From: Gammaproteobacteria bacterium
GTDB lineage: Bacteria > Pseudomonadota > Gammaproteobacteria > Steroidobacterales > Steroidobacteraceae
Assembly: GCA_025359565.1 (NCBI GenBank)
Contig: JANYFY010000017.1
Span: 1 to 64,000 of the forward strand
Length of the DNA: 64,000 nucleotides
Reading direction: 5' to 3'
Shown: positions 33,573 through 43,075 of the stretch, one piece after another
Numbering within the stretch: the first letter of the stretch is position 1
How the letters are laid out: the number at the start of each line of letters is the position of its first letter
Program-made: the position numbers and the translations under genes
Notes under the pieces: generated by a model
What the model was told of the DNA's origin: nothing
The model's input: the letters and a program-made list of their open reading frames with translations, nothing else
Database searches by the model: none

Positions 33573-34055
33573 ATGAAATATACATTGCAAAATTTTCTGA
33601 TGGGCACCGTTCTGGCTATGGGTATGGGCGCACTTGCATGGGCGGCCGAAGCCGCTGATCCAGTGGTTGGGACCTGGACCATGAATGCCGGCAAATCTAA
33701 GTTTCATTCGGCATCGACACCGAAATCTCAAACCCGAACATATGTTCAGACGGCTGACGGCATATCGCTTACCGTTACCGGTGTCGCTGCGGACGGATCG
33801 GCTATATCGCAACAATCAACTTTCAAGTATGACGGCAAGGATTATCCGATCACCGGTTCGCCTGACTACGACATGCTTTCGTTGAAGCGTGTCAATGGCA
33901 CCACGGTTAAAAGCGAAATGATGAAATCCGGGAAACATGTCGGCGTGACGACACGTTCGGTCTCGGATCATGGCAAGGTGTTGACCCTAACGTCCCGTGG
34001 CAAGAACGCTGCTGGAAAACACTATGAGACGATCACGGTGTTCGACAAGCAATAA
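33573..34055 (+). CDS. Small exported protein of unknown function
   Basis: 160 residues from ATG 33573 with GGGGAG at 33563-33568. Signal peptide (cleavage near ALAWAAEAA), then a beta-rich domain starting DPVVGTWTMNAGKSKF, with TYVQTADGISLTVTGVAADG and STFKYDGKDYPITGSPDYD. The repeated edge strands suggest a small lipocalin-like or calycin barrel, in keeping with the lipocalin-like tail of the upstream gene, but I cannot name a family. It is followed after 2 bp by the DUF1295 gene. Confidence 0.78.
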   Translation: MKYTLQNFLMGTVLAMGMGALAWAAEAADPVVGTWTMNAGKSKFHSASTPKSQTRTYVQTADGISLTVTGVAADGSAISQQSTFKYDGKDYPITGSPDYDMLSLKRVNGTTVKSEMMKSGKHVGVTTRSVSDHGKVLTLTSRGKNAAGKHYETITVFDKQ

Positions 34056-34057
34056 GC

Positions 34058-34846
34058 GTGTTCGATTTTTCAGTCTATGCTCGAGGATTAGGTGTCGCTG
34101 GCATCGCAGCATTCGTGGTTTGGGTTTTAAGCCTGTACAAACGCAATGTTGGTATTGTTGACAGTTTATGGTCGCTGATGTTCTTGATGCTGGCGATCAC
34201 CTTTGTCTTGGCCCAACCCGCTTGGGCGGGCTGGGCGACGCTTGGAAGCCGCTCGGTGCTAGTGTTGGTGCTAGTGAGCGTGTGGGCGGTACGATTATTT
34301 GTCCATATTACGTGGCGCAACTGGGGTCATGGTGAAGATCGTCGCTATCAAGCCATTCGCGCTCGTAATGAACCGCATTTCGCCCTGAAGAGTTTGTACT
34401 TGGTGTTTTTATTGCAGGCGGTACTCGCTTGGATTATTGCTCTACCGTTGCAGGGTGCGCTCTCTAGCTCTAAGCCTTTAGGTTTATTTGATCTCGCTGG
34501 CACGACGCTTTGGCTGGTAGGATTTAGCTTTGAGGCCGGTGGCGATTGGCAGCTTGCGCGATTCAAAGCCGATCGCACCAACCAAGGCAAAGTGATGGAT
34601 CGAGGATTTTGGCGCTACACCCGACACCCCAATTATTTCGGAGATTTTTGCGTGTGGTGGGGGTTCTACTTAGTGGCGTTGGGGGCGGGGGCTTGGTGGA
34701 GCGTTGTGGGACCCTTGCTGATGTCAGTACTGCTCATGCGAGTGTCGGGGGTGACACTACTGGAGCAAGACATTGGCGAGCGGCGGCCGGGCTATGCCGA
34801 CTATGTGCGGCGGACCAATGCGTTTTTCCCAGGGTGGAAAAAATAA
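34058..34846 (+). CDS. DUF1295 membrane protein (steroid 5-alpha-reductase-like)
   Basis: 262 residues from GTG 34058. Six or so hydrophobic segments, with NVGIVDSLWSL near the N-terminus and the C-terminal block GFWRYTRHPNYFGDFCVWWGFYLVAL (given in parts) plus RRPGYADYVRRTNAFFPG. This is the DUF1295 family, related to steroid reductases and isoprenylcysteine methyltransferases, some of which reduce or methylate lipids. Ends directly at a strong terminator. Confidence 0.92.
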   Translation: MFDFSVYARGLGVAGIAAFVVWVLSLYKRNVGIVDSLWSLMFLMLAITFVLAQPAWAGWATLGSRSVLVLVLVSVWAVRLFVHITWRNWGHGEDRRYQAIRARNEPHFALKSLYLVFLLQAVLAWIIALPLQGALSSSKPLGLFDLAGTTLWLVGFSFEAGGDWQLARFKADRTNQGKVMDRGFWRYTRHPNYFGDFCVWWGFYLVALGAGAWWSVVGPLLMSVLLMRVSGVTLLEQDIGERRPGYADYVRRTNAFFPGWKK

Positions 34847-34882
34847 GCCCCGAGCAATCACGCTCGGGGCCAATTTTTCTCG
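34847..34882 (+). terminator. Bidirectional Rho-independent terminator
   Basis: A perfect 9-bp stem GCCCCGAGC / GCTCGGGGC (34847-34855 and 34862-34870, loop AATCAC) followed by CAATTTTTC on the plus strand and by TTATTTTTT on the minus strand. It begins right after the TAA of the DUF1295 gene. A second hairpin GCTGATC/GATCAGC at about 34883-34905 lies on the side of the convergent ompA-family gene, which it probably serves. Confidence 0.9.
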
Positions 34883-34921
34883 GCTGATCAGTTTTACGAT
34901 CAGCGGTTAACGTTACCTCTC

Positions 34922-36154
34922 TTAGGATCCGCTAACAATCTTAATCGACACTCGTCGATTCTGAGCACGACCTTCCGCCGTGGCATTGCTCGCAACGGCA
35001 TGACTCTTGCCAAATCCCTTCGAGCTCATGCTGTTGGTAACGCCGTGATCGTGGAGGTAGGCCATGACGGACTGCGCACGATGTAACGACAGGCGAAGGT
35101 TCTTTTTCGCTGATCCGCGACTATCCGTATGGCCGTGTACTTCGACTACGAGGTTGGGGTACTTCTTGAGAGTTGCAACGGCTTGATCAAGCGTGGCGGC
35201 AGACTCAGGGAGTAGGGTAGCCTTGTTGGTTTCAAAGTTTACGCCGGGTAGTTTGATCTCATCCTTGATAGTGCAACCGACAGAGTCCACTTTATCGCCC
35301 TTGGGCGTGTTGGGGCACTTGTCCATAGAATCAACTACGCCGTCGCCATCGCTATCGACGGGGCAACCGGTGGCATCTACTGCGGTACCCTGGGGAGTAT
35401 TGGGGCACTTATCGAGACGATCCACAACACCGTCACCGTCGCTGTCAAATTCGCAGCCATTGGCATCGACTCTCGCACCGGCCGGAGTTCCGGGGCACTT
35501 GTCCATGGAATCGGGCACGCCATCGCCATCGCTATCGAGGGGTGGGGCTATTGACGCCACTACGGCCTTCGCAGCGGGGGCTACCGGGGCGCCAAACATA
35601 AATTGGAGACCCACTCCTAAAAGAATGTCGCCGGGGTTTTTTCGACCATATTGGTTTGCGGAAGCATATTCCTGGCGATATTTAGCTTCGGTGCGCAATT
35701 GAATCCGGCTAGAACCGGTCTGATTGCCTAGTCCGGTGAGCAAGCCGACGCCCGCTTCGGCCATGGCGGCATGATGATTATTGGTTCCAGCGATCGCATC
35801 TTCCAACGCACCGCCGCCGATCAATAGGTAAGGACGCACGGTTGAGTCCGGCATAAACTTACGAATAAAATCCAGTGAATAGCCGCTCAAGCGCTGGCTC
35901 GCTCCCGAGTCTTTGATTTTAAAGCCGCCTTGATTGTAACCAAGTTCTGCAGCCCAGTTGCTCGCAAAATCTTTGCCTAAACCCACCTGATAGCCAAGGT
36001 CGTCTTTGGAGACGCGCTTGTTGTCGAGCAGATGGTATTGCGCCATTGGGCTAAAATACCAAGCACCCGTATCGTCAGCGGCCGCTGCCACGCTGCTTGC
36101 TGCTACGCCGCTTGCTGCCAAAGCCATCATTCCACATAACATAATTCGTTTCAT
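34922..36154 (-). CDS. OmpA-family outer-membrane protein with TSP3-type repeats
   Basis: 410 residues from ATG 36154 with GGAG at 36164-36167. Signal peptide MKRIMLCGMMALAASGVAA, an eight-strand-type barrel (GAWYFSPMAQYHLLDN, AAELGYNQGGFK, RPYLLIGGG), three calcium-binding thrombospondin type 3 repeats built on DSDGDGVxDxxDKCPxTP, and a C-terminal OmpA peptidoglycan domain (LVVEVHGHTDSRGSAKKNLRLSLHRAQSV, in parts). It tethers the outer membrane to peptidoglycan. The frame opens at 36265 but the signal peptide sets the later start. Confidence 0.93.
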   Translation of the reverse strand: MKRIMLCGMMALAASGVAASSVAAAADDTGAWYFSPMAQYHLLDNKRVSKDDLGYQVGLGKDFASNWAAELGYNQGGFKIKDSGASQRLSGYSLDFIRKFMPDSTVRPYLLIGGGALEDAIAGTNNHHAAMAEAGVGLLTGLGNQTGSSRIQLRTEAKYRQEYASANQYGRKNPGDILLGVGLQFMFGAPVAPAAKAVVASIAPPLDSDGDGVPDSMDKCPGTPAGARVDANGCEFDSDGDGVVDRLDKCPNTPQGTAVDATGCPVDSDGDGVVDSMDKCPNTPKGDKVDSVGCTIKDEIKLPGVNFETNKATLLPESAATLDQAVATLKKYPNLVVEVHGHTDSRGSAKKNLRLSLHRAQSVMAYLHDHGVTNSMSSKGFGKSHAVASNATAEGRAQNRRVSIKIVSGS

Positions 36155-36330
36155 AGCCAAAAACTCCGTGATTGATTCGCGATATACCAACACTTTTAGA
36201 AAAATTGATGGTTGCACGAAAAGACGCCGGATAATAGAACAGGATGCCGACTTGCGTGAAGGCATTTTCTCACGTTTGTTGCATTTTTAACACAATTTAA
36301 CAATTACGGTGCATGCAGAATGTCCGCCCC

Positions 36331-36900
36331 TTATTCTTTTGGAAACTCATAATTCACCACGCCGGCAAAATCAAAGGTGCTGACCAGCACTAACCCGTCG
36401 CCTCTGACTGCGTGCGCAGGTTGAGTGCAGAACCCCCGAGCTTCAATGCGATAGGAATGCGCGATTTTGAGAGGTCTTTGAGTCAGTGAATCGACGGTGC
36501 ACCGCGAATCGCCGAGAGTGCCAAAGATATGCGAAGTACCCTGTTGAATGATGGTCAGGTTAGCGCCGATGGCACGCGCTGGCTGGCCTTCAAACACATC
36601 ACTGAGGCCAAAGACAAATAATAGATCGGGTGATCCTACGGCGGCGCGCCGAAAGCTTAAGCGCACTCCGGGGGGTTTGGGCTTAGGTTCGCCGTCGCAG
36701 TGGGTGCCGCTATTGGGCCAATCTATATGAGCCTCGATGTCACCGGCGAGATGAGCGCGCAAATACCCGTCTCCGGAGCTTAAGCACGAATCGTTATTAG
36801 TCAAGGCAGGCGAATCGGCCTGCGTGGGGGAATGCGCAAGTATTAAAACAAGGAGAGCGACACATTGCGGATGCAGTTTCAGGTATTTAGGACTTAACAT
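36331..36900 (-). CDS. Exported protein of unknown function
   Basis: 189 residues from ATG 36900. A signal peptide (HPQCVALLVLILAHSPTQADS) is followed by a domain with four Cys (SCLSSGD, THCDGEP, SRCTVD, GFCTQP) that could form two disulfides, and beta-like sequence ending VSTFDFAGVVNYEFPKE. I recognise no family. Divergently transcribed from the LEA-type lipoprotein gene with only 26 bp between the starts. Confidence 0.7.
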   Translation of the reverse strand: MLSPKYLKLHPQCVALLVLILAHSPTQADSPALTNNDSCLSSGDGYLRAHLAGDIEAHIDWPNSGTHCDGEPKPKPPGVRLSFRRAAVGSPDLLFVFGLSDVFEGQPARAIGANLTIIQQGTSHIFGTLGDSRCTVDSLTQRPLKIAHSYRIEARGFCTQPAHAVRGDGLVLVSTFDFAGVVNYEFPKE

Positions 36901-36926
36901 GGTTATTTAAGGTAGCATTTTTAGTT

Positions 36927-37394
36927 ATGTTGTCCTATCGCCCATTCTTAACAGCCATGCTCGCTATTGTCCTGGTGGCATGTGCCGGCATGGCACCGAA
37001 ATTTGAAAAACCCAATCTATCGGTTACGAACATCGAGATGTTGAACGGTAATTTTCTGCAACAGAATTTTAAAGTGACTTTTAAAATCCAGAATCCTAAC
37101 GATCGAGCATTGCCAGTCAATGGACTACACGCGCAACTCAAAGTGAATGGTGAATCGATTGCGAGTGGCGTCAGTAATCACGCTTTCGTGGTGCCGGCAC
37201 TGGGGGAAGGTGAGTTTGACATGACTATCACGGCGAATATGGCGCTCGCATTATTGAAATTTGCGAAAAAAACCGATCAAAAATCTGCTGTGGATTACGA
37301 ACTTTTGGGTCATGTGAGCATTGATCTGCCCTTCTTACGCGATCTGCCCTTCGCTCAGCATGGATCTTTTGCGTTGGACGATTTGCACCCATGA
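36927..37394 (+). CDS. LEA-type-2 / WHy-domain lipoprotein
   Basis: 155 residues with a lipoprotein signal (lipobox LVAC). The WHy domain shows NLSVTNIEMLNGNFLQQNFKVTFKIQNPNDRALPVNGL (in parts) and GESIASGVSNHAFVVPALGEGEFDMTIT, typical of bacterial LEA14-like proteins implicated in stress tolerance. Its stop overlaps the start of the TlpA-like gene (ATGA), so the two are coupled. Confidence 0.9.
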   Translation: MLSYRPFLTAMLAIVLVACAGMAPKFEKPNLSVTNIEMLNGNFLQQNFKVTFKIQNPNDRALPVNGLHAQLKVNGESIASGVSNHAFVVPALGEGEFDMTITANMALALLKFAKKTDQKSAVDYELLGHVSIDLPFLRDLPFAQHGSFALDDLHP

Positions 37395-38080
37395 ATATTC
37401 GAAATAAAGCACTGCTGTGTGGTGGGGTGGTACTGGCGGTAGCGTGGCTCTTTGAAGGGCCTGTAGCAGCCGCCGCGACTTCTGAAGAAATACCCGTTGG
37501 CAGCGTGCTTCGGGAAGCAACCCTTAACGGACTCAATGGAACCTCCAGAAAGCTCTCGTCCTATCTGGGTAAGCCGCTGATCATCAATGTGTGGGCTAGT
37601 TGGTGTGGCCCCTGTCGAGCCGAAATGGCGTCATTGGAGCGGCTCGCGTGGCTGGACCTTGCTGCACACTTCTCTATTATCGGAATATCGACTGATGACT
37701 ATGCGGATCAAGCCCGTGCGTTGTTACAAAATAATCACGCAACTATTAGTCATTTTATTGATACTCAACTTCAGATTGAGCATATGTTGGGGGCCACTCG
37801 GTTGCCGCTGACGTTACTCGTAGATGCTCACGGTCGGGTGTTGGAAAAAGTGTATGGCGCTCGGGAATGGGATAGCGCCGAGATGCTTGCGCAAATTGAA
37901 AAATTATTTAGAATTAAACCTAAGTTAGGAGTTGTTAATGCACCCATTTCCTCATCACTATATTGTCAACGCCGCAGTTCGCCCCGATGGCGATGTGCCC
38001 CTGTCGAGCGAAGGTATGCGTATCATCGAGTCTGCACCGCCCAAGGAATTTGGGGGTCCCGGCAACCAATGGTCGCCTGA
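37391..38080 (+). CDS. TlpA-like thioredoxin-fold protein, extended at the C-terminus
   Basis: 229 residues. Signal peptide or anchor, then a TlpA/ResA domain with INVWASWCGPCRAEMASLE (active site CGPC) and ATRLPLTLLVDAHGRVLEKVYG. Such proteins reduce periplasmic disulfides, for instance in cytochrome maturation. The domain should end near EKLFRIKPKLG (about 37930); the remaining ~50 residues are translated from the start of the osmC gene in another frame and look unlike protein. The original stop codon was probably lost by a small change. Confidence 0.85.
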   Translation: MNIRNKALLCGGVVLAVAWLFEGPVAAAATSEEIPVGSVLREATLNGLNGTSRKLSSYLGKPLIINVWASWCGPCRAEMASLERLAWLDLAAHFSIIGISTDDYADQARALLQNNHATISHFIDTQLQIEHMLGATRLPLTLLVDAHGRVLEKVYGAREWDSAEMLAQIEKLFRIKPKLGVVNAPISSSLYCQRRSSPRWRCAPVERRYAYHRVCTAQGIWGSRQPMVA

Positions 38081-38372
38081 GGGTTTGCTGACAGCAGCGG
38101 TGGCCGATTGTTTTGTGTTGAGTTTTCGCGCGATCGCGAGTTCTATTAAGTTTGCCTGGACTAGCCTGGATGCGCGCACCGACGGAACCTTGGATCGCAT
38201 CGAAGGCAAAATGCGCTTTACCGCTTTTACGACGCATGCCAGACTGATATTACCAGTGGGCGCAGACGTGGAACGGGCCAAAAAATTATTAGAGAAAGCC
38301 GAACAAAGTTGCCTGATTGCTAATTCGCTCATCGCTGAACGGCATTTAACGATGGACGTTATATCGGGATAG
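37938..38372 (+). CDS. OsmC-family protein
   Basis: 144 residues from ATG 37938 with AGGAG at 37927-37931 (spacing 6). OsmC fold: WSPEGLLTAAVADCFVLSFRAIA with the family Cys, and a C-terminal LEKAEQSCLIANSLIAER with the second Cys. The two Cys make the peroxide-reducing pair of the Ohr/OsmC group. It lies inside the abnormal 3' extension of the preceding thioredoxin gene, overlapping by about 143 nt in another frame. Confidence 0.9.
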   Translation: MHPFPHHYIVNAAVRPDGDVPLSSEGMRIIESAPPKEFGGPGNQWSPEGLLTAAVADCFVLSFRAIASSIKFAWTSLDARTDGTLDRIEGKMRFTAFTTHARLILPVGADVERAKKLLEKAEQSCLIANSLIAERHLTMDVISG

Positions 38373-38391
38373 TAGCGCGGTCATTCACTCC

Positions 38392-40272
38392 CTAATCATC
38401 CATTAAAAAACTACGCAGTTGTTCGCTACGACTGGGATGCCTAAGTTTACGCAGCGCCTTGGCTTCTATCTGGCGAATGCGTTCGCGGGTGACGTCGAAC
38501 TGCTTCCCGACTTCCTCTAGCGTATGGTCGGTATTCATGTCGATGCCAAAACGCATGCGTAGTACTTTAGCTTCGCGGGGTGTTAGTTGAGCGAGTACTG
38601 AGTGGGTGGTTTCGCGCAATGATTCGGTAGTGGCTGAATCGATGGGCGACGACACAGCGGTGTCTTCAATGAAATCGCCTAAATGCGAATCCTCATCGTC
38701 GCCGATTGGAGTTTCCATAGAGATCGGCTCTTTAGCGATCTTTAACACTTTGCGGACTTTATCCTCAGGCATTTCCATACGAATTGCGAGCTCTTCCGGT
38801 GTCGGCTCGCGACCCATTTCCTGCAACATTTGGCGGGAAATACGATTGAGCTTATTAATAGTCTCGATCATATGCACCGGAATACGAATGGTGCGCGCTT
38901 GATCGGCGATCGAGCGAGTAATTGCCTGGCGAATCCACCAAGTCGCGTAGGTCGAGAACTTGTATCCACGGCGATATTCAAACTTATCCACGGCCTTCAT
39001 CAGGCCGATATTGCCCTCTTGGATCAGATCCAAGAATTGTAGGCCGCGATTGGTGTATTTCTTGGCGATGGAAATCACTAGACGCAAGTTTGCTTCGACC
39101 ATTTCTTTCTTCGCGCGTCGTGCTTTGGCTTCGCCAATGGATACTTCGCGATTGATTTCTTTGATCTCGCTGATCAGCACATGGTAGATGCCCTCAAGAT
39201 TAGCGAGCTTGTTCTGTCGCCGCTCGATCTCTTCCTTAAACTTCAACAGGGCAGGCGAGTAACGTTTTTTGGACTTGATGTGCTTATCGAGCCATTTAGT
39301 AGAAGTTTCGTTCTTCGGGAAGGTGGAGATGAAATCCTTGCGGGGCATGCCAGCCTGCTTGATGCACAAGAACATGATTTCTTTTTCAAGCAAGCGCACT
39401 TCGGTAACATGCTGGCGCAAATGATCAATTAATTGATCAAACATCTTCGGCGCAAGCTTTAATTCCATCAACTCACCGCAGATTTTCTTGCGGATCTTTA
39501 AGGTCTTTGGATCTTTTGATCCGACCTTATCCAATGCGGCTAAAAATTGCTGGTGCAGCTTTGCAATCGCGGTAAAGCGCTTGCCGGCTTCAATGGGGTC
39601 CGGACCCGTATCAATGGCTTCCTCTTCCTCATCGCTCGCGGCTTCGTCGTCGTCGTTGGCGGGAAGCTCGGGTTCGAGCGCCATGAGTTTCGGATTTTGT
39701 GGCTGCGCAATTTCATCGGGCGCATTCGGGTCTATGTAGCCTACGATCACATCGACAAGGCGCATCTGACCGGCTTTCACTTTCTCGTAACACCCCAGCA
39801 ACAGGTCATAGGTACCGGGGTAGCTGCCGAGCGCTATTTTAACTGCTGCTAGACCTTCTTCGATGCGTTTCGCAATGCGAATTTCGCCTTCGCGAGTCAA
39901 TAATTCTACGGTACCCATTTCACGCATGTACATGCGCACCGGATCGGTGGTGCGACCGAATTCGGCGTCGAGGTTGGCGAGTGCCGCGGTGGCTTCTTCA
40001 ACCGCTTCTTCGTCAGGCGCGGCGGTCGCGTCAGTGAGCAGCAATGACTCTGCATCGGGTGCCTTTTCGTACACCGGAATGCCCATGTCGTTAATCATGT
40101 TGACGATATCCTCGATCTGTTCAGGATCGACGATCTCGCTCGGCAAATGATCGTTAACTTCGGCGTAGGTGAGGTAACCCTGTTCCTTACCGCGCGCTAT
40201 TAGTAATTTTAGCTGCGATTGACGCTCGTCCGCGATTTGGTTTGCTGTGCCTGCTGGGGCTTTTTTGCTCAA
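38392..40272 (-). CDS. rpoD: RNA polymerase sigma factor RpoD (sigma-70)
   Basis: 626 residues, all sigma-70 regions present: 1.1 ([24 protein letters not shown]), 1.2 ([21 protein letters not shown]), an acidic insert ([17 protein letters not shown]), region 2 with [30 protein letters not shown] and [21 protein letters not shown] (both in parts), region 3, and region 4.2 with [21 protein letters not shown]. It is the last gene of the rpsU-yqeY-dnaG-rpoD order, separated from dnaG by 94 bp. Confidence 0.98.
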   Translation of the reverse strand: MSKKAPAGTANQIADERQSQLKLLIARGKEQGYLTYAEVNDHLPSEIVDPEQIEDIVNMINDMGIPVYEKAPDAESLLLTDATAAPDEEAVEEATAALANLDAEFGRTTDPVRMYMREMGTVELLTREGEIRIAKRIEEGLAAVKIALGSYPGTYDLLLGCYEKVKAGQMRLVDVIVGYIDPNAPDEIAQPQNPKLMALEPELPANDDDEAASDEEEEAIDTGPDPIEAGKRFTAIAKLHQQFLAALDKVGSKDPKTLKIRKKICGELMELKLAPKMFDQLIDHLRQHVTEVRLLEKEIMFLCIKQAGMPRKDFISTFPKNETSTKWLDKHIKSKKRYSPALLKFKEEIERRQNKLANLEGIYHVLISEIKEINREVSIGEAKARRAKKEMVEANLRLVISIAKKYTNRGLQFLDLIQEGNIGLMKAVDKFEYRRGYKFSTYATWWIRQAITRSIADQARTIRIPVHMIETINKLNRISRQMLQEMGREPTPEELAIRMEMPEDKVRKVLKIAKEPISMETPIGDDEDSHLGDFIEDTAVSSPIDSATTESLRETTHSVLAQLTPREAKVLRMRFGIDMNTDHTLEEVGKQFDVTRERIRQIEAKALRKLRHPSRSEQLRSFLMDD

Positions 40273-40366
40273 AGGGACGCCTCATGATTGCTAGTGTTAA
40301 ACAGGTAGCCGGTAAGTATACGATTGCCATCGCCGCCTCGCCAACCTAAATAGGGGGCCGCGCTCC

Positions 40367-42166
40367 CTACAGAGGCAACCGGAGTCGCCCTTTATACTGT
40401 AGAAGAGTGCTTAATTCCGTCTTTTCGTCGGAATTCAAGCCCATTTCCTCGGATTTTCGCAGTAATTCGTTCATTCTTTGCCCGGGGCCGTATTCTTCCA
40501 GTAGTTTTTCGACTGCCATTTGCAGTTCATAGCTAGCTAATTGAGGATTGGTCACGAGTGGCTGGGCCATGGCAAGCTGGGCGAGGCGATCATATTCAGG
40601 TCGATCGCGCCACCGTTCTAGTAGCGCCGCGGTACTGGCAGCGTCACCCAGAGCCGCTTCTAGCATTTCATCGAGAACAGCAACCCCGGCTTTATTGAGA
40701 AGTTTAAGTTGCTCTCTATGGGTGACCGCGTGCGCCGCCGCTGGGTAGTGGAGTACCAAACTAATCGCCTGGGTTAACATATTGCCGCGGCCGGCACTCA
40801 TGCGCGCATGCTTGACCTGCGGCTTTGACCCTAATGGCGTTGCGGCGGCGGAGTCTTTAGGAGGCGTGGCGGCGAGGAGGAGAGACTGGAGTTTGGGTGC
40901 AGACATCCGAATTTGACCTGCCAGCCGATCCACCAAGAGTTCGCGATATACGCCTTCTGGTAAACGCGCAAACAATGGTCGCGCCAGCGCCGCGAGTTTG
41001 GCACGGCCGTCGACATGAGTCAGATCGACCTCAAGCAATAAATGCTGGATTAAATATTCGGACAAAGGCAACGCGCTGGTTAGCCGCGCCTCGAAAGCCG
41101 CGGGCCCCTCTTCGGCCACCAGGGTATCGGGATCATGACCTTCGGGTAGAAATAAAAATTTGAGTTCACGACCATCGCGGGCCAGACTTAAGGCGTTCTC
41201 GAGCGCCCGCCAGGCGGCCTGTCGACCGGCTCGATCTCCGTCAAAACAGAACACCAGCTCGCTGGTCATTCTGAAGACTTTGTGCAAATGTTCTTGAGTA
41301 GTGGCGGTGCCTAAAGTCGCCACCGCATAGGTGATGCCGGCTTGGTGCAGGCGCACGACATCCATATAACCTTCGACAATCATCAGACGCTTAAAATCGG
41401 TGCGAGCCTGACGCGCCTCATATAGCCCGTACAGCTCGCGACCTTTATGAAACAAGGGCGTTTCCGGTGAATTAAGGTATTTCGGTTCGCCTTGATCGAG
41501 GATGCGACCGCCGAAGGCAATCACACGTCCGCGCGAATCACGAATGGGAAATATTAATCGGTCTCGAAAGCGGTCGTAGAAGCTCGTTTGGCGTTCTGTG
41601 CCGCGTGCGTCGCGTTCGATGATCAAGCCGCCTTGCAACAGGCGGCGTCGATCTTCTTCTTCAAGCCCGAAGCGATTGAGCAGTGCGTTCCAGGAGTCGG
41701 TGGCGTATCCCAGTGCGAATCGGGCCGCCGTGGGTGCATCGATACCGCGCTTAGCTAAGTACTTTTGCGCACGCGAATTGTCAGCGAGGTTTTGTTCGAA
41801 AAAACGTGATGCTTGGGCCATGACGTCGTGCAGGTCAGCGCCGCCGGGGATTTGGCTAGTTTGTGCCTCGCGGGGTAGCTCAAGGCCTGCGCGCTGGGCT
41901 AAGTCCGCCACCGCGTCGACGAACCCCAATTTCTCGTATTGCATGAGAAAGCCCACCACGGTGCCGTGTGCGCCGCAGCCGAAGCAATGATAAAACTGCT
42001 TATCAGGACTGACCCAAAAGGACGGGGACTTCTCGTTGTGGAAGGGGCAACAGGCCTTAAATTCGCGGCCGGATTTCTTGAGTGCAACGCGCGCACCAAT
42101 GAGTTCAACGATATCGGATCGCGCCACGATCTCGTCGATGAACGATTGAGGAATGCGGCCGGCCAT
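40367..42166 (-). CDS. dnaG: DNA primase
   Basis: 599 residues from ATG 42166 (MAGRIPQSFIDEIVARSDIV). CHC2 zinc finger CCPFHNEKSPSFWVSPDKQFYHCFGCGAHG (given in part as CCPFHNEKSPSF...HCFGCGAHG), the catalytic core, TOPRIM motifs LMIVEGYMDVVRL and VFCFDGDRAG, and a C-terminal DnaB-interaction domain. It makes RNA primers at replication forks. A longer frame to 42313 overlaps yqeY and is rejected. Starts 14 bp after yqeY. Confidence 0.97.
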   Translation of the reverse strand: MAGRIPQSFIDEIVARSDIVELIGARVALKKSGREFKACCPFHNEKSPSFWVSPDKQFYHCFGCGAHGTVVGFLMQYEKLGFVDAVADLAQRAGLELPREAQTSQIPGGADLHDVMAQASRFFEQNLADNSRAQKYLAKRGIDAPTAARFALGYATDSWNALLNRFGLEEEDRRRLLQGGLIIERDARGTERQTSFYDRFRDRLIFPIRDSRGRVIAFGGRILDQGEPKYLNSPETPLFHKGRELYGLYEARQARTDFKRLMIVEGYMDVVRLHQAGITYAVATLGTATTQEHLHKVFRMTSELVFCFDGDRAGRQAAWRALENALSLARDGRELKFLFLPEGHDPDTLVAEEGPAAFEARLTSALPLSEYLIQHLLLEVDLTHVDGRAKLAALARPLFARLPEGVYRELLVDRLAGQIRMSAPKLQSLLLAATPPKDSAAATPLGSKPQVKHARMSAGRGNMLTQAISLVLHYPAAAHAVTHREQLKLLNKAGVAVLDEMLEAALGDAASTAALLERWRDRPEYDRLAQLAMAQPLVTNPQLASYELQMAVEKLLEEYGPGQRMNELLRKSEEMGLNSDEKTELSTLLQYKGRLRLPL

Positions 42167-42179
42167 GGACCGGTTGCGG

Positions 42180-42626
42180 TCAACCGCCGAGCTTGGCTTT
42201 GATTTTCGCGCCGACTGCCGCCATATCGGCACGCCCCTGAGCCTTGCCCTTGATGAGCGCCATGACTTTGCCCATGTCTTTGATGCTGGCGGCGCCTGTG
42301 CTCGCGACGGCATCTGTAATCAAGAGATCGAGTTCTTCTGCGCTCAATTGCGAGGGCAAATAGCCTTGCAATAAAGCGATTTCAGCGATTTCTTTTTCGA
42401 CCAAATCGGGGCGGCTACCGGCTTCAAACTGCACCACAGATTCTTTGCGTTGCTTGATCATTTTTTCAAGCACACTCAGCACCTGGGAGTCATCCAAAAT
42501 AATGCGCTCGTCGACTTCACGCTGCTTAATCGCCGCGGTGATCATGCGAATACGCCCGAGGCGCTCTTTTTCGCCGGAGCGCATCGCCGCCTTCATGTCG
42601 TCGGTTATGCGCTCTTTAAGAGACAT
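42180..42626 (-). CDS. yqeY: GatB/YqeY-domain protein
   Basis: 148 residues with the YqeY signature: LKERITDDMKAAMRSGEKERLGRIRMI at the start, then ILDDSQVLSVLEKMIKQRKESV and the C-terminal KDMGKVMALIKGKAQGRADMA. It resembles the tRNA-binding tail of the amidotransferase GatB; the exact role is unclear. It lies between rpsU and dnaG, as in many proteobacteria, 6 bp downstream of rpsU. Confidence 0.96.
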   Translation of the reverse strand: MSLKERITDDMKAAMRSGEKERLGRIRMITAAIKQREVDERIILDDSQVLSVLEKMIKQRKESVVQFEAGSRPDLVEKEIAEIALLQGYLPSQLSAEELDLLITDAVASTGAASIKDMGKVMALIKGKAQGRADMAAVGAKIKAKLGG

Positions 42627-42632
42627 GTCAGT

Positions 42633-42899
42633 TCAATAGGAAGGGTATGAGGGCCGAGCAGGCGCTGCTGCCGGAGGGGCCGCCGGTGGTCCGCCCATGC
42701 CCCGCATGTTATCGCGCGACAAACGCTTCAGATGACGCTTAACCGCCGCCGCCTTTTTGCGCTTCCGTTCCTGGGTGGGTTTTTCGTAGAATTCGCGACG
42801 CCTCAGTTCGGTGAGCACACCGGCTTTTTCGCAGGCACGCTTGAAACGACGCAGGGCGGCATCAAAATACTCATTCTCGCGAACACGAACGCTGGGCAT
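42633..42899 (-). CDS. rpsU: Ribosomal protein S21 with Pro/Ala-rich tail
   Basis: 88 residues. The S21 body is complete ([56 protein letters not shown] in parts). Beyond the usual ~71 residues there is an extra tail [21 protein letters not shown]21 binds near the 3' end of 16S rRNA and influences start selection. It is first in the macromolecular synthesis operon behind a good promoter, and divergent from tsaD. Confidence 0.96.
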   Translation of the reverse strand: MPSVRVRENEYFDAALRRFKRACEKAGVLTELRRREFYEKPTQERKRKKAAAVKRHLKRLSRDNMRGMGGPPAAPPAAAPARPSYPSY

Positions 42900-42951
42900 T
42901 CATACCTCAAAAGGGGCTAAGGCGTCGCCGACAATCGGCAACGGGGCGCGC

Positions 42952-42980
42952 ATTCTAAAGGGCGCTCCCGCAAAAGGCAA
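42952..42980 (-). promoter_or_regulatory. Sigma-70 promoter of the rpsU-yqeY-dnaG operon
   Basis: On the minus strand TTGCCT (42980-42975) and TAGAAT (42957-42952) are separated by exactly 17 bp. The predicted start is some 45 bp before the rpsU ATG, within the rpsU-tsaD divergent gap where the operon promoter is expected. Confidence 0.6.
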
Positions 42981-43075
42981 AGGCTTGTGTGAAATGGGCA
43001 TAATTTTCGGGGTGTTCGGCAAACCTTAGGGGTGTTTGGTAAAGCTCGGGCGTTTAGGGTATGGTCCGGCCGCTT

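Noticed and set aside
35270-35560. DNA repeats in the OmpA-family gene as a possible CRISPR or satellite
   Set aside because: They encode the DSDGDG calcium-binding protein repeats and are explained by that.
42981-43075. Promoter for tsaD at TTGTGT / CATAAT
   Set aside because: The two hexamers are only 8 bp apart and no alternative -35 exists at normal spacing.
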